The notes below the pieces were generated by a model that searched no databases, had not been told where the DNA came from, and saw only the letters and a list, made by a program, of their open reading frames with translations. From Verrucomicrobiaceae bacterium (lineage in GTDB: Bacteria > Verrucomicrobiota > Verrucomicrobiia > Verrucomicrobiales > Verrucomicrobiaceae): a stretch of 64,000 bases of DNA. Made by a program: the position numbers and the translations under genes. Position 1 is the stretch's first letter. Every line of letters starts with the position of its first letter. Below, one piece after another: positions 43,410-50,549 of this stretch. The stretch lies in assembly GCA_947507875.1 (NCBI GenBank), contig CANNQP010000012.1, positions 33,755-97,754 of the forward strand. The letters are read 5' to 3'.

Positions 43410-45374
43410 ATGCCTTTGCCTTACCTTACCAAAACCGACTTCAAGAATGCGTTCGAGTGCTCCACCAAGCTCTACTACCGCAAGAATAGCTATCCAACGA
43501 CCCTAGAAGAAAACGACTACATGAAGTTCCTGTCGGGCTCAGGCTTCATGATCGAGTTCATCGCCAAGGCCCAATTCCCAGGTGGCCATGATCTGACTCA
43601 AGAGATTCATCCGCAGTTCGCATTTGATCGAACGAAGGAGTTGCTATTGGCAGACGAGAACGCTGTTCTCTTTGAGGCGGCGGCTCTGACGGGTAAATAC
43701 TACGCCCGCATTGACATTCTTCGCCGTGAGGGAAAGACGCTGCACCTGATCGAGGTCAAGTCGTCATCCCTTCGGGGTAACGACGAAGATGAGGATGATG
43801 CGAAGTTTCTGAAGAAAAACGGCGAAGTGGCAGCCAAGTGGAAGCCCTATCTCATTGATGTGGCTTATCAACGGCACGTCTTGGCGCTAGCCTTCCCGGA
43901 ATTCGATGTGAAGCCATGGCTGTGGATCGTCAACAAAGAACAACCTGTCAGGGAATGTGAAACAAGAGGGCTGTTTCACATTGAACCATGCAAGACTGAT
44001 CCAAAGGCACGACCCGAGATTCGATACTCAGGCAACCCACATGATCTCCAAGGAACAACGCTTTTGGCCCATTGTGATGTTGGTCGTGAAACGGACCTTC
44101 TGATGAACGACGTTATTCATCGCGCTCATGAGCTGGCCGCGATGCTCGATGTGCATGGGCGGATGCAGCGTCCTTCCACATCTATCGCTGACGTCTATAA
44201 CACGTGCCGCAAGTGCGAATACCGCTTTCCTGTGGGCAAGGAGAAGAAGCCGCATGGCTTTGCTGAGTGCTGGGGTGATTTGGCCGCCGCCCGGCCACAC
44301 ATCCTAGACCTGCACCGAGTCGGTCAAATCGGTTCGGCCAAGTTTGATGATCCGGTTCCGGTGCTTCTTTCCAAGCGACAGGGATCCCTGCTGGACCTCC
44401 GGGAAGATCAACTTGGAGCCCCCGGGGCGTATATTAATCGCCGGCGGCTTCAGTGGGAGAATTCAGCAAATGACGGCAAGGAACATTTGCCCGAAGCATT
44501 GAGGCAGGAGCTTGCGGATTATAGGGTGTCTCCTGGTTACCCATTTCACTTTGTCGATTTTGAAGCTTGTGACGTGGTCCTCCCTCACCATGCAGGCCTG
44601 GGCCCCTACGAGAGGGTTGCCTTCCAGTGGAGCTGCCACACGCTGGATGAAAAGGGAGAACTGAACCACCGGGAGTGGTTGAACACGGAGCGTCAGTTCC
44701 CCAATTTCAAATTTGCCAATGAATTGCGCGGATGCCTTGGCGAAGCCGGCACTGTGTTTGTGTGGTCACCCTACGAGCAAACGACGCTGCGCATGATACT
44801 AGAGCAAATCGATGCATGGATCACAACGGCCCCGGAGGATGCTTTGCTGGCATCGGGCTTTCAGAGCTTGGAGGTGCTCCGCGATTTGGCGGATTGGATT
44901 GATCGCCTTTTGGGCCCTCCAGATGCCAAGGGCAAGCGCGCACATTCACCCCGTATTCGTGACCTCCATAAGCTGGTTTTGCAGCACTATTTTCACCCGT
45001 TGATGCTGGGACGCACGTCGATCAAGGTGGTGCTACCGGCGGTCTGGAACCAGTCTCAAACTCTCAGGAGTCATCCATGGTTTGAGGAATACCATCAGAC
45101 GGACGACTCCGGTGCCCTGCTTGACCCCTACAAGACTTTGGGGCCGTTGCCACTCGGTGACGAGGAAGATGACGAGGATGTGGTGAGGGAGGGCACCGGA
45201 GCCATTCGCATCTATCAAGAACTGATCTTTTGGGAGGGATCTGACGAACAGTATCGCAAGAATCGGGAAACGCTCCTGAAGCAGTATTGCAAGCTCGATA
45301 CGGCCGCCATGGTCATGATCTGGGCGCACTGGACTGGTCATACGGAGGCCGCGAATCAACAGATCAATCCATGA
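43410..45374 (+). CDS. DUF2779 protein: Cas4/RecB-like nuclease plus exonuclease-like domain, 654 aa
   Basis: The N-terminus YLTKTDFKNAFECSTKLYY resembles the opening of Cas4/RecB-like PD-(D/E)XK nucleases with an Fe-S cluster Cys. YYARIDILRREGKTLHLIEVKSSS (about 108-131) gives the D...E-x-K catalytic pattern, and CRKCEYRF with a later ECW (about 269-290) could complete the cluster. The DUF2779 region (about 375-650) starts with FHFVDFEACDVVLP, whose D-x-E matches DnaQ-type 3'-5' exonucleases, and continues with VFVWSPYEQTTLRMIL and a terminal YCKLDTAAM. Both activities act on DNA. It is 11 bp after the small membrane-protein gene, and its stop overlaps the next ATG (ATGA). Confidence 0.75.
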   Translation: MPLPYLTKTDFKNAFECSTKLYYRKNSYPTTLEENDYMKFLSGSGFMIEFIAKAQFPGGHDLTQEIHPQFAFDRTKELLLADENAVLFEAAALTGKYYARIDILRREGKTLHLIEVKSSSLRGNDEDEDDAKFLKKNGEVAAKWKPYLIDVAYQRHVLALAFPEFDVKPWLWIVNKEQPVRECETRGLFHIEPCKTDPKARPEIRYSGNPHDLQGTTLLAHCDVGRETDLLMNDVIHRAHELAAMLDVHGRMQRPSTSIADVYNTCRKCEYRFPVGKEKKPHGFAECWGDLAAARPHILDLHRVGQIGSAKFDDPVPVLLSKRQGSLLDLREDQLGAPGAYINRRRLQWENSANDGKEHLPEALRQELADYRVSPGYPFHFVDFEACDVVLPHHAGLGPYERVAFQWSCHTLDEKGELNHREWLNTERQFPNFKFANELRGCLGEAGTVFVWSPYEQTTLRMILEQIDAWITTAPEDALLASGFQSLEVLRDLADWIDRLLGPPDAKGKRAHSPRIRDLHKLVLQHYFHPLMLGRTSIKVVLPAVWNQSQTLRSHPWFEEYHQTDDSGALLDPYKTLGPLPLGDEEDDEDVVREGTGAIRIYQELIFWEGSDEQYRKNRETLLKQYCKLDTAAMVMIWAHWTGHTEAANQQINP

Positions 45375-46030
45375 ATCGCCGCCAAATTCTAAGTCATGCT
45401 ACTTGCCTCATTCCTGGCGCGTCCTTTCTTCAAGGACCCACAAAAGCAGCTGCGTCGTTTCCGGCTGGGGGTCTGGGCGTTTCGTGCTTTGGTGAAGAGG
45501 ACGCTATCCTCGCCTCAAGGAACACCGAGGAGGTGGTGATGGAACTGCTGCACATCTGCCTCGCGCGCATCGGTTGGCAGGGCGCAGTGTCGGATTGGCA
45601 GTCCCGCTTGGATCAGTCACTAGACCGCGTTCAATCCCGGCTCGTCTCTGAAACCAATCCGCCGCCTTTGCTGATTACGGCCTTCCAGATGGACTGCCTC
45701 ACAGATCTCTGCCACGCCGCCACTGTTGGTGACGAAGCCGAAACCTTGTCGCGGGCTATTCTGTTATGCGATGCTATCCTTCCCTTCCATCATTGGTGTG
45801 AAAACCATCGGATGTGGGAGAGCAATAAGCAGGCATTGTTCGCCCAGCACCATCCCGAAATCCATGCGCTGTTAAGTGCTGCATTGCAGAGACCGTGTTA
45901 CGCACCAGTCATGCAGAGATCTGAAGACAGTTATATGGGAGGAATAAGCGCAAAAGTGCAGAAACCTAAAACTGTTGCCTCACTTCCATGGTCAGACCAC
46001 AACCATTGCTTTAATTTCCAGCAATCCTGA
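45371..46030 (+). CDS. Twin-arginine-start helical protein, 219 aa
   Basis: Start at the ATG at 45371, overlapping the DUF2779 stop (ATGA), which implies translational coupling. The N-terminus MNRRQILSHATCLIPGASFL has a twin-arginine pair and a short hydrophobic run. The body is helical, with LLCDAILPFHHWCENHRMW resembling the SPIHHFLEGDH region of the protein at 22898-23584. No enzyme motif is visible. Whether it is exported through Tat or the pair is incidental is open. Its last 20 bp overlap the 3' end of the convergent nuclease gene at 46011. Confidence 0.6.
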   Translation: MNRRQILSHATCLIPGASFLQGPTKAAASFPAGGLGVSCFGEEDAILASRNTEEVVMELLHICLARIGWQGAVSDWQSRLDQSLDRVQSRLVSETNPPPLLITAFQMDCLTDLCHAATVGDEAETLSRAILLCDAILPFHHWCENHRMWESNKQALFAQHHPEIHALLSAALQRPCYAPVMQRSEDSYMGGISAKVQKPKTVASLPWSDHNHCFNFQQS

Positions 46031-46793
46031 CCCCATCGTTAATATCCACCTCAGAAAATGCTTGGTGGACGTACATATGGGCATAGCAGCAACCACCAAG
46101 ATCAACCTTTTGGTGGCAGATCGGTGGCCCTGCTTCCTTGTTCACTTTAGCCAAGTGACAATCCCATTGTTCGCATTTGCCTTCGGGAATCGGGTATGCG
46201 ACCCACACCACCAGCCCGGCTTCAGCGGTTTTGTGTTTTGCCTTCAGTTTCTTAACGTCACGTATAACACTATTGATGAAATTTGTTATCGGTTTTCCAG
46301 CACCACCGTAATTCGTTGGAAAGGTTTTTAACTCAATAAGGCAGCACTCATTTGGATTGTCCCTGCAAACGACTACATCAATATTATCTTTTTCAGGAAG
46401 GAGGGTAATTTTATCACGCGCCGAAAGGGCATGTAGGAGCTCAATTTTCAACCACCCTTCGTGGCTGATGCGAAGCTCAGCAAAAAGCTTTACCCGAGAA
46501 TGCGTGTTCTCGTTGGAAAAAATTCCTTTTAGCGTTGCGATTATGGTTTTAGAAAGAGGCATAGAGTCGGAGGCAATCTTGGTCGCAATAAGCGAATTCA
46601 GGAGCTTGGCCCTGTTGGAGCACTGGCCTTTGCACATCTCTTCCTTGCGTTGAATCGCATCGCTGTCGTTACAGATTTTGTTCACCGTGTGGCGATCAAT
46701 CTTAAGCTCACGGCCGATGCAATCATCACACCGGCCAGAATTGTTAGTTAGGTATTTTTGAATCTGCTGCAATTGTGTCATAGGTTGAGGCAT
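46011..46793 (-). CDS. PD-(D/E)XK nuclease-like protein with Cys-rich HTH, 260 aa
   Basis: Residues about 20-60 form a helix-turn-helix with paired cysteines (GRCDDCIGRELKIDRHTV, EEMCKGQCSNRA) that could bind zinc. About 98-160 reads as a restriction-endonuclease fold: EGWLKIELLHAL, then DNIDVVVCRDN and CCLIELKTF, giving D-x(n)-E-x-K. A later GLVVWVAYPIP strand is typical of the same fold. A site-specific nuclease is therefore likely; the target is unknown. It is the only minus-strand gene in this part of the run and is convergent with the twin-arginine gene. It is noticeably more AT-rich than its neighbours, a sign of separate acquisition. MTQLQQ four residues in is an alternative start. Confidence 0.65.
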   Translation of the reverse strand: MPQPMTQLQQIQKYLTNNSGRCDDCIGRELKIDRHTVNKICNDSDAIQRKEEMCKGQCSNRAKLLNSLIATKIASDSMPLSKTIIATLKGIFSNENTHSRVKLFAELRISHEGWLKIELLHALSARDKITLLPEKDNIDVVVCRDNPNECCLIELKTFPTNYGGAGKPITNFINSVIRDVKKLKAKHKTAEAGLVVWVAYPIPEGKCEQWDCHLAKVNKEAGPPICHQKVDLGGCCYAHMYVHQAFSEVDINDGVRIAGN

Positions 46794-47023
46794 ACTAAAT
46801 TCGGGTCGGAAGTTTACAGGAATTGCGGCGCAAACGGCGCTCTCGGAATATAGGCTTACTCTGATGCTTTACCCACTTATTGCTCCGCTAAGATGGCTGG
46901 CACTAGAACCCGGACGTGTGCCACACCGTCGTTTTTAGCAGCAGGTAAAGCGCGGCGGTAGACATCTGTGAGAGCACGCATATTAACGATTTAAGCACTT
47001 TTTTTGACACACACTTGCGCACA

Positions 47024-47044
47024 GAGTGTCATGATATGGCACTC
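47024..47044. promoter_or_regulatory. Best candidate operator (GTGTCATGATATGGCAC) before the 159-aa gene
   Basis: Near-perfect palindrome: GAGTGTCAT and ATGGCACTC arms differ at one base and are separated by GAT. It ends 20 bp before the ATG at 47065, as the site at 41135 does before its gene. The adjacent bases (GTAAAAATC) could contain a -10 element, so binding would block transcription. Confidence 0.7.
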
Positions 47045-47064
47045 AGTTCGTGTAAAAATCTAAC

Positions 47065-47544
47065 ATGAAACCTGATAACGCAACTGAAAACGCCAAACTG
47101 GCCGCGCATGATCCTGATACGATCCGCCGCCTGATCACGAACCAAAAAGAGGAGCACATGCCGCACGCTTTTCGTGCGGGTTACGGTGGCATGCAGGACT
47201 ACAACAAGCTTGTTCCAGTGCTTCGCAGTCTGCCTACTGACGAATTGTCTCACTGGCTGGATCTGATGGATGAGGTTTATGAGAGCCACCGTTTATGCCA
47301 ACCCTGCGGATGCAAAGTGTTGGCTTATCAGATTCTCATCAGCAAGGATCGGTTGACCGATCGACATGAAAAATACCTTTCACGGTATCAATCGGGTATT
47401 AAGAACTCACCTCCGATAGGTGGGCGTGACTTTATGGCCGAGGTGATCGAGTCTCTCTATCACGGCAAAGAGCACCCACATGCCGCTGTGCACAAGGCAT
47501 GGTGGGACTCGATTTTTGAAACCAGTCTGCGTGAGGACGAATAA
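47065..47544 (+). CDS. Hypothetical protein, 159 aa, under the operator
   Basis: Soluble, mostly helical protein of unknown family. Visible features are RRLITNQKEEHMPHAFRAGYG, a Cys pair in CQPCGCKVLAYQILI (about 78-92), and a helical C-terminus rich in His and Glu. No signal peptide or membrane segment. It lies between the best operator copy and the WYL regulator gene (63 bp downstream), an arrangement in which the first gene of an autoregulated unit is repressed together with its repressor. The function is not known. Confidence 0.55.
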   Translation: MKPDNATENAKLAAHDPDTIRRLITNQKEEHMPHAFRAGYGGMQDYNKLVPVLRSLPTDELSHWLDLMDEVYESHRLCQPCGCKVLAYQILISKDRLTDRHEKYLSRYQSGIKNSPPIGGRDFMAEVIESLYHGKEHPHAAVHKAWWDSIFETSLREDE

Positions 47545-47551
47545 TTGAGCT

Positions 47552-47576
47552 TGAGGGTCACTGCCAAAGTTTGACT
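47552..47576 (-). promoter_or_regulatory. Degenerate operator copy upstream of the WYL regulator gene
   Basis: On the minus strand GAGTCAAACTTTGGCAGTGA keeps the GTCA-N5-TTGGCA core and 5-base spacing of the stronger sites. It ends 31 bp before the ATG at 47608, where it could mediate autoregulation. Confidence 0.4.
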
Positions 47577-47607
47577 CCATGATTGTCAGCACGCAATTCA
47601 CTTAATC

Positions 47608-48627
47608 ATGAGCACACAAAAACACAAAGGAGCCGCTGCTCCGCTGATCAAGAGGCTGGAGAAACTGGTTAGGCTAGTTCAGGGACCAGACAAACCAGGA
47701 TCTTATGCGGCTATCTCAAGGGCCATGCGCGTCAGTCTGCGAACTGCCAAACGTGACGTGGATTTCCTGAGAAAGCGGGGCTTTCAGATCGAATACAATC
47801 GCTCTGGTGGGTTCTCCTGCACCCAAGCGGGCAGGGGGCTTCAGCAGGTGCTTCAAGGCCATGAGGAGATCCTGCCTAGCATCGTGCTCATGCGAGCCAT
47901 GCTGCAGAAAATCTCCAAAATTGACGCAGGCGCAGGCGCGTCGGATCTGCTCAACCAATTCTGTCGTTCTTTAGAAACCCATGGGCTTAAAATTGATGAG
48001 ATCGGCTACTACATCTCCAGCACTGCCCTCCCCATGCCTCAGAGGCTGGTTCCCACGTTTCGCAGCCTCGTGCGGGGATTGCTTGAAAGGCGAAAAGTGG
48101 TTATCCAATACAAGAGCAACAAGGACCTCAAAAAACAGGAACGACTCATTCATCCTTATCATCTTCTTGAAAACGAAGGTCGCTGGTATTGCTTGGCGTT
48201 CTGCGCGAAAACTCGTGCCCGAAGGATGTATGCGCTGTGGCGGATCGAAGAAGCCGTGGTCAGCGAAGACTCGTTTGAGCGCCCGGCAGAAATGGATGAC
48301 TCAACATACTGGGAAACACAATCCGAAGTGTTTGGCGTGTGGGTGAAGGGAGGTTCCAAAGTAGAAATCGTGCTCAGGATGACAGGCTACGCAGCACGCT
48401 TGATCCAGGAATCCAGCTACCGACCAAAATCCATGAAAGTCCACCGATCTTCTGCCCAACCAGAGTCGAACAGGGTTAGCTTCTACGCATCAGCCTTCGA
48501 GGACGTGGTCCCGTGGATCATGCGATGGGGGGCTTACTGTGAAGTGGTTTCACCACCCGAATTGCGTGAGATCGTCGCAACCCAAGCCAAACGAATGCTC
48601 AGTCTTTATGAACCCTTCCATGGGTAA
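47608..48627 (+). CDS. WYL-domain transcriptional regulator with N-terminal HTH, 339 aa
   Basis: Residues about 10-70 form a DeoR-like winged helix (YAAISRAMRVSLRTAKRDVDFLRKRGFQI). About 150-235 is the WYL domain: VIQYKSN...LIHPYHLLENEGRWYCLAF with the ligand-contacting RARRMYALWRIE following. The C-terminal extension (about 255-335: VEIVLRMTGYAARLIQE, EVVSPPELREIVATQAKRML) is the usual WCX region. Such regulators (BrxR/CapW types) repress phage-defence operons and are relieved by nucleic-acid or nucleotide signals. The repeated palindrome found at 41135, 42493, 47024 and before this gene is a fitting operator. The next gene begins 69 bp downstream on the same strand. Confidence 0.85.
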   Translation: MSTQKHKGAAAPLIKRLEKLVRLVQGPDKPGSYAAISRAMRVSLRTAKRDVDFLRKRGFQIEYNRSGGFSCTQAGRGLQQVLQGHEEILPSIVLMRAMLQKISKIDAGAGASDLLNQFCRSLETHGLKIDEIGYYISSTALPMPQRLVPTFRSLVRGLLERRKVVIQYKSNKDLKKQERLIHPYHLLENEGRWYCLAFCAKTRARRMYALWRIEEAVVSEDSFERPAEMDDSTYWETQSEVFGVWVKGGSKVEIVLRMTGYAARLIQESSYRPKSMKVHRSSAQPESNRVSFYASAFEDVVPWIMRWGAYCEVVSPPELREIVATQAKRMLSLYEPFHG

Positions 48628-48696
48628 GAACGGAGAACGAGGCATATCGCTGCTGGCTAAACTCCAAAGCTCCTGACCATTCCGAAGCGCAGATTT

Positions 48697-49326
48697 ATGA
48701 TGAAATACACCCACCACCAACGCAGAAACCCTGTCCCCTCATTGAGGCCTTTGGGCGAAGATGAAAAAACACTCGTCAGCATGGCGGCAGCTCGAATTTT
48801 GCTGCCCGATCCAGCCACGGTGAAATCCTTCAACCACGCCATGTTTCCTACCCTTCGGGCTCCACGCGAACTCTATCAGGAGGTGAAGGTGGAAGATCGG
48901 GTGGTTGGCATGCACGACGACAACACCACGCCTCGTTGGGCACTTTTGTGGACTCACGGGATTCCTGGTAAGAGTAAGCTGCCGACTCTTGGCTGGACCA
49001 TTGCTCACGTTTGGGATCGGAGCCAAGATTTGGATTCCTACAGCCACCTCGCCAACCTTGCCCTCCTACCAGAATACCTTGGGAGCTTGTCTGACAAGCA
49101 AGGCCCGCTGACAAGATACCTGCGATACCATGCATGGCAGGTCTATCAATGGAGGCCAGCAGATGCAGACGTGCCCAGTGCACCAGATCATTATGCTGCA
49201 ATCCGCTGGAACTATCTGACTCCCGTCGATGATCCCATTGGGTTTTTTCGCGATGAATTTGCGTCCGCCAACTGCCGCCGCAGCAGGGTTTTGAAGCCCT
49301 TGATGCCGCCAGGATTGGTCGCCTGA
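48697..49326 (+). CDS. HNH-like protein, 209 aa
   Basis: The core TIAHVWDRSQDLDSYSHLANLALLPEYLGSLSDKQ (about 98-132) resembles HNH-type nucleases, in which a His near a strand is followed by a polar N-x-x-L-L-P segment; the residues after it (LTRYLRYHAWQVYQW) form the usual closing helix. No clear zinc Cys pair is present, so the assignment is tentative. Two ATG codons open the frame (48697, 48700). It follows the WYL regulator by 69 bp and may be in the same transcript. A nucleic-acid-cutting or recognition role would fit the island. Confidence 0.45.
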   Translation: MMKYTHHQRRNPVPSLRPLGEDEKTLVSMAAARILLPDPATVKSFNHAMFPTLRAPRELYQEVKVEDRVVGMHDDNTTPRWALLWTHGIPGKSKLPTLGWTIAHVWDRSQDLDSYSHLANLALLPEYLGSLSDKQGPLTRYLRYHAWQVYQWRPADADVPSAPDHYAAIRWNYLTPVDDPIGFFRDEFASANCRRSRVLKPLMPPGLVA

Positions 49327-49649
49327 TCTGCGATCAATAGGGTAGACCTTGAGGCGCAACGCAAAATCGGACCCGTGCCTCTTCGTTAGGCGAGATTGAT
49401 GCGTTGCGCTACGATGCAATGGAGGACCTGGCCCACCGCGTCGTCGTGGCTTGACTAAATCGATTCGAAACCAACACAGTCGCCAAACCAACACCCCAGT
49501 CCTGCTTCTTTCACGATTTCCATTCCAACCTTCGCAATCAAGCTTATGCTGAACAGTGGCTTCGGCTACGGGCGATTTCCATCAGTCTGCCTGAAAAAGG
49601 TTGTTTTCAGCACGAGTCATCTTCAACTTACGCTGTCGCTATTTGTGCT
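49327..49649. other. Gap with a 10-bp perfect inverted repeat
   Basis: No gene is supported. GCGCAACGCA at 49354-49363 and TGCGTTGCGC at 49400-49409 are perfect inverted copies around a 36-base loop; without a T tract this is not a standard terminator. It could be a recombination or processing site after the HNH-like gene. Confidence 0.45.
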
Positions 49650-49907
49650 ATGGGCTTTTATTATCGCAAATCGGTCAAGGTCGGCCCCTTTCGGATCAAC
49701 GCCAGCCATCGTGGCATCGGTGTTTCTACGGGTGTGCCTGGTCTGCGAGTTGGAGTGTCTAGTCGTGGCCGACGTTACACGAACATCAGCATCCCCGGCA
49801 CAGGCATTGGCTATCGCAGCAGCGGAAAAGGTTGTTTGCTGATCGTGGTGGCGCTGCCCGCAGGGATGGCTGCGCTATGGCTGACAACACGCTTTTATCT
49901 GACATGA
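49650..49907 (+). CDS. DUF4236 protein, 85 aa
   Basis: The N-terminus matches the DUF4236 signature: MGFYYRKSVKVGPFRINASH, then GIGVSTGVPGLRVGVSSRGRRYTNISIPGTGIGYR, a short beta-rich domain of unknown function widespread in bacteria and mobile regions. A hydrophobic helix follows (GCLLIVVALPAGMAALWLTT), so the protein is likely membrane-bound with the domain inside the cell. The stop overlaps the ATG of the next small gene (ATGA at 49904), indicating coupling. Confidence 0.8.
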   Translation: MGFYYRKSVKVGPFRINASHRGIGVSTGVPGLRVGVSSRGRRYTNISIPGTGIGYRSSGKGCLLIVVALPAGMAALWLTTRFYLT

Positions 49908-50221
49908 ACATTGTTTGGAAACGCACTCTTCACACGGCCACTTCAGAGCGCTTCATTGCCCAGCGTTCTGGTGTGGATGTGGCTGCCATTGATCTGCATT
50001 ATTTGGCCAATGCCACAGTCGCGGGCACTGTGGTTTTGTTCAAAGAGGCTGGGTGGTGTGAAAAAGACGTTCCCGAGTTGCTCACCACGTTTGATGATGA
50101 CTTCTTGCCAAGCGTGGACTTGGATCGAGGGAATCTCCAATTCACGGTGGTTCTCGCTGATGTGCTCGGAAATTGGGAAGCGGAGACTGCTTCCTCCGAG
50201 GCCTCGGAGGTCAATCCATGA
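49904..50221 (+). CDS. Hypothetical protein, 105 aa, coupled to the DUF4236 gene
   Basis: Start at the ATG at 49904, which overlaps the DUF4236 stop; an in-frame ATG at 49877 is less likely. The protein begins MNIVWKRTLHTATSERFIAQ and continues with a HYLANATVAGTVVLF strand and an acidic C-terminal half (LLTTFDDDFLPSVDLDRGN). No family is recognised, and no signal peptide is present. Tight coupling implies it works with the membrane DUF4236 protein. It is the last clear gene of the accessory region. Confidence 0.6.
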   Translation: MNIVWKRTLHTATSERFIAQRSGVDVAAIDLHYLANATVAGTVVLFKEAGWCEKDVPELLTTFDDDFLPSVDLDRGNLQFTVVLADVLGNWEAETASSEASEVNP

Positions 50222-50549
50222 TGGCGCCTTTGTGCAGATCCCTCCGACTTGAAGGTGGCATTCACGGGCCGAGGCTTGGCCCCTATCGAAAGTAGAATTG
50301 CAGATTGCAAAGCCTTCGCGCTGACCTGGGGGCTCCATGGGTAGAGACAGCGCATGCTTTGCTGGCCAGTTGGCCAGCAAAGGACACGAGCGTTGAGTTG
50401 CTTTTGTTTGAGGTGGAGGGCCGGCGCATGGCTTTCAACCTGGGGCAGGAGGGCGTTGGTATTCAACTCGCAGCCAAAACGATGCGGTCAGACTCCCAAC
50501 TCGTCTAGGGCAAGAGACGGGACGGTGGTGACGTATTGGGCTGATTGCT
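50222..50549. other. Gap before the cytochrome gene, with one doubtful 67-codon frame
   Basis: A TTG-started plus-strand frame at 50305-50508 reads WVETAHALLASWPAKDTSVELLLFEVEGRR... and is protein-like in composition, but its weak start and lack of recognisable motifs leave it unproven; it may be a fragment of a lost gene. Nothing else is visible before the cytochrome gene start at 50550. Confidence 0.3.

Noticed and set aside
41135..47044. Integron-like gene cassettes, given the recurrent motif before successive genes
   Set aside because: The motif is a short palindrome before start codons, not a long imperfect hairpin after stop codons, and no integrase gene is present.
41149..47052. Sigma-54-type -24/-12 promoters suggested by TGGCAC
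   Set aside because: At all three sites the bases 5 nt after TGGCAC do not match TTGCW, while the palindromic half GTGTCA is well kept, so an operator explains them better.
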